From Cellvibrio mixtus subsp. mixtus J3-8 (GTDB lineage Bacteria > Pseudomonadota > Gammaproteobacteria > Pseudomonadales > Cellvibrionaceae): DNA of 64,000 bases. The stretch is taken from the NCBI RefSeq assembly GCF_000766945.1, contig NZ_KN266208.1, positions 160,604-224,603 on the forward strand. The letters are read 5' to 3'. The position numbers and the translations under genes are program-made. The notes under the pieces are model-generated. The model saw nothing but the letters and a program-made list of their open reading frames with translations. It ran no database searches and was not told where the DNA came from. Positions 60,963 through 64,000 of the stretch are shown here, in pieces (within the stretch, counting starts at the first letter, position 1; every line of letters starts with the position of its first letter).

Positions 60963-61892
60963 ATGAATGACCCGGCCACCTCCCACCTAATACCGCTTCA
61001 CACTAATGTCCTCAAAGGTTTTTTACTCGCTGCGGTAGGGTTGCTGTTATTTGCCTGCATGGATAGCACAACCAAATACCTCACCACCCACTACAACGTC
61101 CCCACCGTGGTGGCAATGCGTTACATAGTGCATTGCGCGTTGATGCTGGTGATATTGGCCCCCCGTCACTCCAGCAAACTGATTACAACCCAACGCACCG
61201 GCCTTGTTATTTTGCGCGCAGCGGTATTAACGATGGCATCATTGTGTATCGGGCTGGCACTGCAACGCATGCCATTGGCAGAAACCACGGCGATTAACTT
61301 TCTCGCTCCCACGCTGATTGCACTATTCGCCGGATCTTTGCTGGGTGAACATATAGGAACGCTAGGCTGGGCAGCAGTCGTCACCGGTTTTATTGGCGTA
61401 TTGTTAATAGCCCGTCCCGGTAGCGGGCTGGATGCATTGGGCATTGTGTTTGCCCTTGGTGCCGCTGTTGCCAATGCTGCGTACCAGGTGTTATCGCGCC
61501 TGCTTGCCAGCACCGAGCGCGCCATCACCCTGCTGTTTTACACCGCCCTCATCGGCACCATTGTGTTCGGCCTGGCACTCCCCTGGTTTTGGGAAGGCAT
61601 AACTCCCGGTACCACAGAAATTATCCTGTTTATCAGCATGGGTACGTTCGGCGGTCTCGGCCATTACCTGTTTACTCTCGCTTACCGTTACGCACCTGCG
61701 TCAGTACTCGCTCCCATGACCTACCTGCAGTTACTATGGGCCGGTTTATTAGGGTGGATTATTTTTGATAGCACTCCCGATGGCTGGGGAGTTGTGGGGA
61801 TGGTCATTATTGCGGCGTCGGGATTATTGATTGCAGTTAAATCAAAATTCAGCAAAGCGCCTCCCGTAAAATCAGAAACCGACCAACTCTGA
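60963..61892 (+). CDS. EamA-family (DMT superfamily) transporter
   Basis: A 309-residue inner-membrane carrier with about ten hydrophobic segments arranged as two EamA repeats. I chose ATG 60963 (MNDPATSHLIPLHTNVLKGF); the frame is open 82 codons earlier, but that part is not coding-like. Features: FACMDSTTKYLTTHYN at the first repeat, PLAETTAINFLAPTLIALFAG at the end of the first repeat and PASVLAPMTYLQLLWAGLLG at the end of the second. Such proteins export or import amino acids, nucleotides or other metabolites; the substrate is unknown. Confidence 0.88.
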   Translation: MNDPATSHLIPLHTNVLKGFLLAAVGLLLFACMDSTTKYLTTHYNVPTVVAMRYIVHCALMLVILAPRHSSKLITTQRTGLVILRAAVLTMASLCIGLALQRMPLAETTAINFLAPTLIALFAGSLLGEHIGTLGWAAVVTGFIGVLLIARPGSGLDALGIVFALGAAVANAAYQVLSRLLASTERAITLLFYTALIGTIVFGLALPWFWEGITPGTTEIILFISMGTFGGLGHYLFTLAYRYAPASVLAPMTYLQLLWAGLLGWIIFDSTPDGWGVVGMVIIAASGLLIAVKSKFSKAPPVKSETDQL

Positions 61893-61958
61893 TATCCAAA
61901 ACGATAGCCAACAACCCTGCACTAATGCTCCCGACAAACCCCACGCGAAGTATCAATA

Positions 61959-62426
61959 ATGAACAACGACATATTAAAAGAATTACTGGCGCAAGAAGAT
62001 GAAATCCAATTCTCACATTTCAATAACCAGACGGCGTGGGAACTGGGAAATTTACTGAAGCTTGCCGCGGATAAACTATCGGCCTCTATCGCGATTGAAG
62101 TCTATGCATTTGAGCATGTGTTGTTTAGTTATTTCATGCCAGGCACCAATAAAGACAATCACGAATGGATAAAACGCAAACGCCAATCAGTGATGCGCTT
62201 TGGTCACAGCTCGTATTATCAAGGGCAATACAACGCTGCCAAAAATCGCGATTTTGAAGCACAACCCCATATTGATCCCAAAGAATATTGTGCGCACGGT
62301 GGATCATTTCCGATACGGATAAAAAATAGCGGCATCATCGGTACAGTAACCGTTTCCGGTTTAGCACAGGAAATTGATCACCAACTCGCGATAGATGCAC
62401 TGCGTGAACTTATAAAAAACAATTAA
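61959..62426 (+). CDS. UPF0303 / GlcG-HbpS-like heme-binding-type protein
   Basis: A 155-residue cytoplasmic protein of the UPF0303 group in the GlcG/HbpS fold (PF03928). Family blocks: WELGNLLKLAADK near the start, RFGHSSYYQGQ, and EYCAHGGSFPIRI with GIIGTVTVSGLAQEIDHQLA near the end. Members have been described as heme-degrading or heme-binding in some species, but the activity here is unproven. It lies 66 bp after the EamA gene. Confidence 0.88.
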   Translation: MNNDILKELLAQEDEIQFSHFNNQTAWELGNLLKLAADKLSASIAIEVYAFEHVLFSYFMPGTNKDNHEWIKRKRQSVMRFGHSSYYQGQYNAAKNRDFEAQPHIDPKEYCAHGGSFPIRIKNSGIIGTVTVSGLAQEIDHQLAIDALRELIKNN

Positions 62427-62611
62427 TTTAATTTCAGATCCCGTCAAAACCACGCACGGGAATGTAAAAGTTAATACAGGTGGTGTTGCTTTACACCGAG
62501 CGGCACAACAGGGTGCCAAATCCTTCTGCCATGGTTTTTGGGGATGGTGTTATACTGAAAGGCATCACCTGCCTAACCTGCCTGGCTCAATGTTTTCAAG
62601 GACCGCTGCTG

Positions 62612-63367
62612 ATGCTTTCCCCCGAACAAATTCTGCACTTCAAAAACCAGGGCTTCCTGATTCTGCCGCAATTTGAATCAGTTGGGTTTTGCGAAGCGGT
62701 TATTGAATTGGCCAAGGGTGAATTACAAAAGCATGCGGCACCAATCGAATACGAAGCCGATACACAATACCCCGGAGCACCTCACTCACGCGATGCAGAG
62801 GGAGGGAAAACAGCGCGCCGCTTATTGAGTGCCTATGCCCGCGATCCATTATTAGCGCAGTGGGCAACCGCTGAAAAATTACGCGCGCCGTTGCAACAAC
62901 TATTGGGAAGCGATGTGTTTTTATCCCAATGCCACCATAACTGCATCATGACCAAACAACCCGCTTATTCCAGCCGTACCGGTTGGCATCGCGATAGCCG
63001 CTATTGGAATTTCGCGCGCCCGCAACTAATTTCGGCATGGTTAGCACTAGGTAATGAGCTGGAGGAAAACGGTTGTTTATGGGTAATTCCCGGCTCGCAA
63101 GAATTGGAAATTGATAGTGAACAATTGGATAAATTGCAATTTCTGCGCACCGATCTTGAACTCAATAAAACGTTATTAGAACAAGCAATTCCGGTTCCGT
63201 TAAAGCAAGGGGACTTGCTGCTATTCCATAGCAATTTATTTCACGCAGCCGGGAGAAACACCACCAATATCACCAAATTTTCCATGGTGTTTACTTATCG
63301 TGATGCATTGAACCTTCCCAAACCCGGAACTCGTTCCAGCGTGTTGCCCGATATTAAATTGAACTGA
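62612..63367 (+). CDS. Phytanoyl-CoA dioxygenase family protein
   Basis: A 251-residue Fe(II)/2-oxoglutarate-dependent oxygenase. I chose ATG 62612 (MLSPEQILHFKNQGFLIL), 9 nt after AAGGA; the open frame from 62480 is not convincing. The iron triad is visible: HxD in GWHRDSRYW (H and D), and the distal histidine in FHSNLFHAAGRN; an arginine four residues after that histidine binds 2-oxoglutarate. The substrate is unknown, since this family hydroxylates many small molecules. Confidence 0.9.
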   Translation: MLSPEQILHFKNQGFLILPQFESVGFCEAVIELAKGELQKHAAPIEYEADTQYPGAPHSRDAEGGKTARRLLSAYARDPLLAQWATAEKLRAPLQQLLGSDVFLSQCHHNCIMTKQPAYSSRTGWHRDSRYWNFARPQLISAWLALGNELEENGCLWVIPGSQELEIDSEQLDKLQFLRTDLELNKTLLEQAIPVPLKQGDLLLFHSNLFHAAGRNTTNITKFSMVFTYRDALNLPKPGTRSSVLPDIKLN

Positions 63368-63381
63368 TTCAGTGGTATTTA

Positions 63382-63401
63382 TTGCGCATTAACCGGCGCA
63401 A
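63382..63401 (+). terminator. Weak hairpin after the dioxygenase gene
   Basis: TTGCGC (63382-63387) and GCGCAA (63396-63401) form a 6-bp stem, followed by an interrupted T tract (ATCATTTTATTATTTT). A possible but weak intrinsic terminator 15 bp after the stop. Confidence 0.35.
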
Positions 63402-63530
63402 AATCATTTTATTATTTTAAATCCGGATGCATTTGCTTCGCAGGCCGAAAAAACAATAAACGCGATTTATCAATGGAATGATTTTTTCGGAAATGATTAA
63501 TAAAGAAACGGATAAAAAAACCAGGGCAAA

Positions 63531-63557
63531 CCCGCATTTCGTTAGACTCCATGCGGG
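63531..63557 (-). terminator. Candidate terminator of the azurin gene
   Basis: CCCGCAT (63531-63537) and ATGCGGG (63551-63557) form a perfect 7-bp stem 14 bp after the azurin stop, followed on the minus strand by TTT and a further T run after a few bases. Confidence 0.55.
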
Positions 63558-63571
63558 CGACGAGAGATGAA

Positions 63572-64000
63572 TTACGGTGCGAGGCTGAGGGTGCCTTGCA
63601 TAATGGCGACGTGACCGGGGAATGAGCAGAAAAAAGTATAGGCTTCCCCAGCTTTCAGTTTGCTTACCGGAAAAGTCACTGATGCTGTTTCACCGCCACC
63701 GATGATTTTGGTAAAGGCAATTACACGCTCATCGCCTTTTTTAAGGTATTCGTTTTCGATACCCGCCGAAAGACCATCAGCAGCAACCGGTTTGGCATCA
63801 GCTGCTTTGGTCAGTACCCAATTATGGCCCATTACATTTTTAGGCAACTTGCCAGTGTGGGTCAGATTCAAGGTGAAGGTCTTACAGGTTTTATTCACGG
63901 TAATGGACTTTTGATCAAATTGCATCGCGTCGGTGCTGGCAAGAGCAAAAGTACATTCGTCCGCCTGAGCAAATTGGGCACCTGCCAATAAAAGCGCAGA
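63572..64000 (-). CDS. azu: Azurin, 5' end cut by the window edge
   Basis: 142 residues of a periplasmic blue copper protein; the start codon lies beyond base 64000. The visible part begins inside the signal peptide ([13 protein letters not shown], cleavage before DECTF). The type 1 copper site is complete: the histidine in VMGHNW and the Cys, His and Met of [14 protein letters not shown] with the azurin spacing. The N-terminal disulfide cysteines (DECTF and KTCKTF) are present. It probably carries electrons between cytochrome c and terminal or nitrite reductases. A TTG at 63988 is not the true start. Confidence 0.97.
   Translation of the reverse strand, partial: SALLLAGAQFAQADECTFALASTDAMQFDQKSITVNKTCKTFTLNLTHTGKLPKNVMGHNWVLTKAADAKPVAADGLSAGIENEYLKKGDERVIAFTKIIGGGETASVTFPVSKLKAGEAYTFFCSFPGHVAIMQGTLSLAP

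Overview
This window looks like chromosomal DNA from a gammaproteobacterium of the Cellvibrionaceae, most likely Cellvibrio or a close relative. The reasons are: a Pseudomonas-type order nadC / pilA-pilB-pilC-pilD-coaE-yacG; a complete gammaproteobacterial dcw cluster ending in lpxC and secA; and a glycan-degradation locus in which a GH95 alpha-L-fucosidase lies directly upstream of a TonB-dependent receptor, as in the Cellvibrio japonicus xyloglucan locus. All assignments come from reading the sequence; no database search was run.

Layout. (a) 1-4491, minus strand: the start of a TonB-dependent receptor, a secreted GH95 fucosidase and a flavin-dependent tryptophan-halogenase family protein, read as one end of a polysaccharide-utilisation locus. 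(b) 4699-9642: a NIT-like helical protein, an outer-membrane phospholipase A, and a translationally overlapping PilZ / DUF1631 pair. (c) 9901-18346: a guanidine-utilisation unit with possible NtrC half-sites, a sigma-54-type promoter and a guanidine-I (ykkC) riboswitch. Its genes are an ABC transporter (binding protein, permease, ATPase), two DUF1989 proteins of the carboxyguanidine deiminase type and a 1199-residue guanidine/urea carboxylase. No allophanate hydrolase is in the window. (d) 18348-21025: a second DUF1631 gene with its terminator. (e) 21244-31571: nadC, then an AT-rich minor pilin island (TfpX/Z-like accessory protein, MFS/spermidine-synthase-like fusion, major pilin with a sigma-54 promoter), then pilB-pilC-pilD-coaE-yacG on the plus strand. 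(f) 31716-37782: a MutT-ThiE fusion, argJ, secA and an M23 peptidase, all minus. (g) 38093-56777: the dcw cluster, all minus, in transcription order mraZ-rsmH-ftsL-ftsI-murE-murF-mraY-murD-ftsW-murG-murC-ddlB-ftsQ-ftsA-ftsZ-lpxC, headed by a sigma-70 promoter and four 10-bp-spaced MraZ boxes. (h) 57138-57527: RNase P RNA with its own promoter. (i) 57765-64000: a second TonB-dependent receptor, an AT-rich intergenic region holding an orphan minus-strand terminator, a candidate 42-residue ORF and three LacI-like 14-mers, then an EamA transporter, a UPF0303 protein, a phytanoyl-CoA-dioxygenase-like enzyme and the 3' part of azurin.

How the parts fit. The dcw genes overlap or nearly abut and form a co-expressed machine for peptidoglycan precursor synthesis and septation. 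The guanidine unit appears to be under double control: nitrogen limitation through sigma-54 and the ligand through the riboswitch. Type IV pilus biogenesis is split, with assembly genes on one strand and the pilin with accessory genes divergently transcribed from RpoN-type signals. Two diverged DUF1631 genes, one coupled to a PilZ gene, bracket the guanidine operon and hint at c-di-GMP-linked functions. No CRISPR array, tRNA, insertion sequence or prophage was seen.
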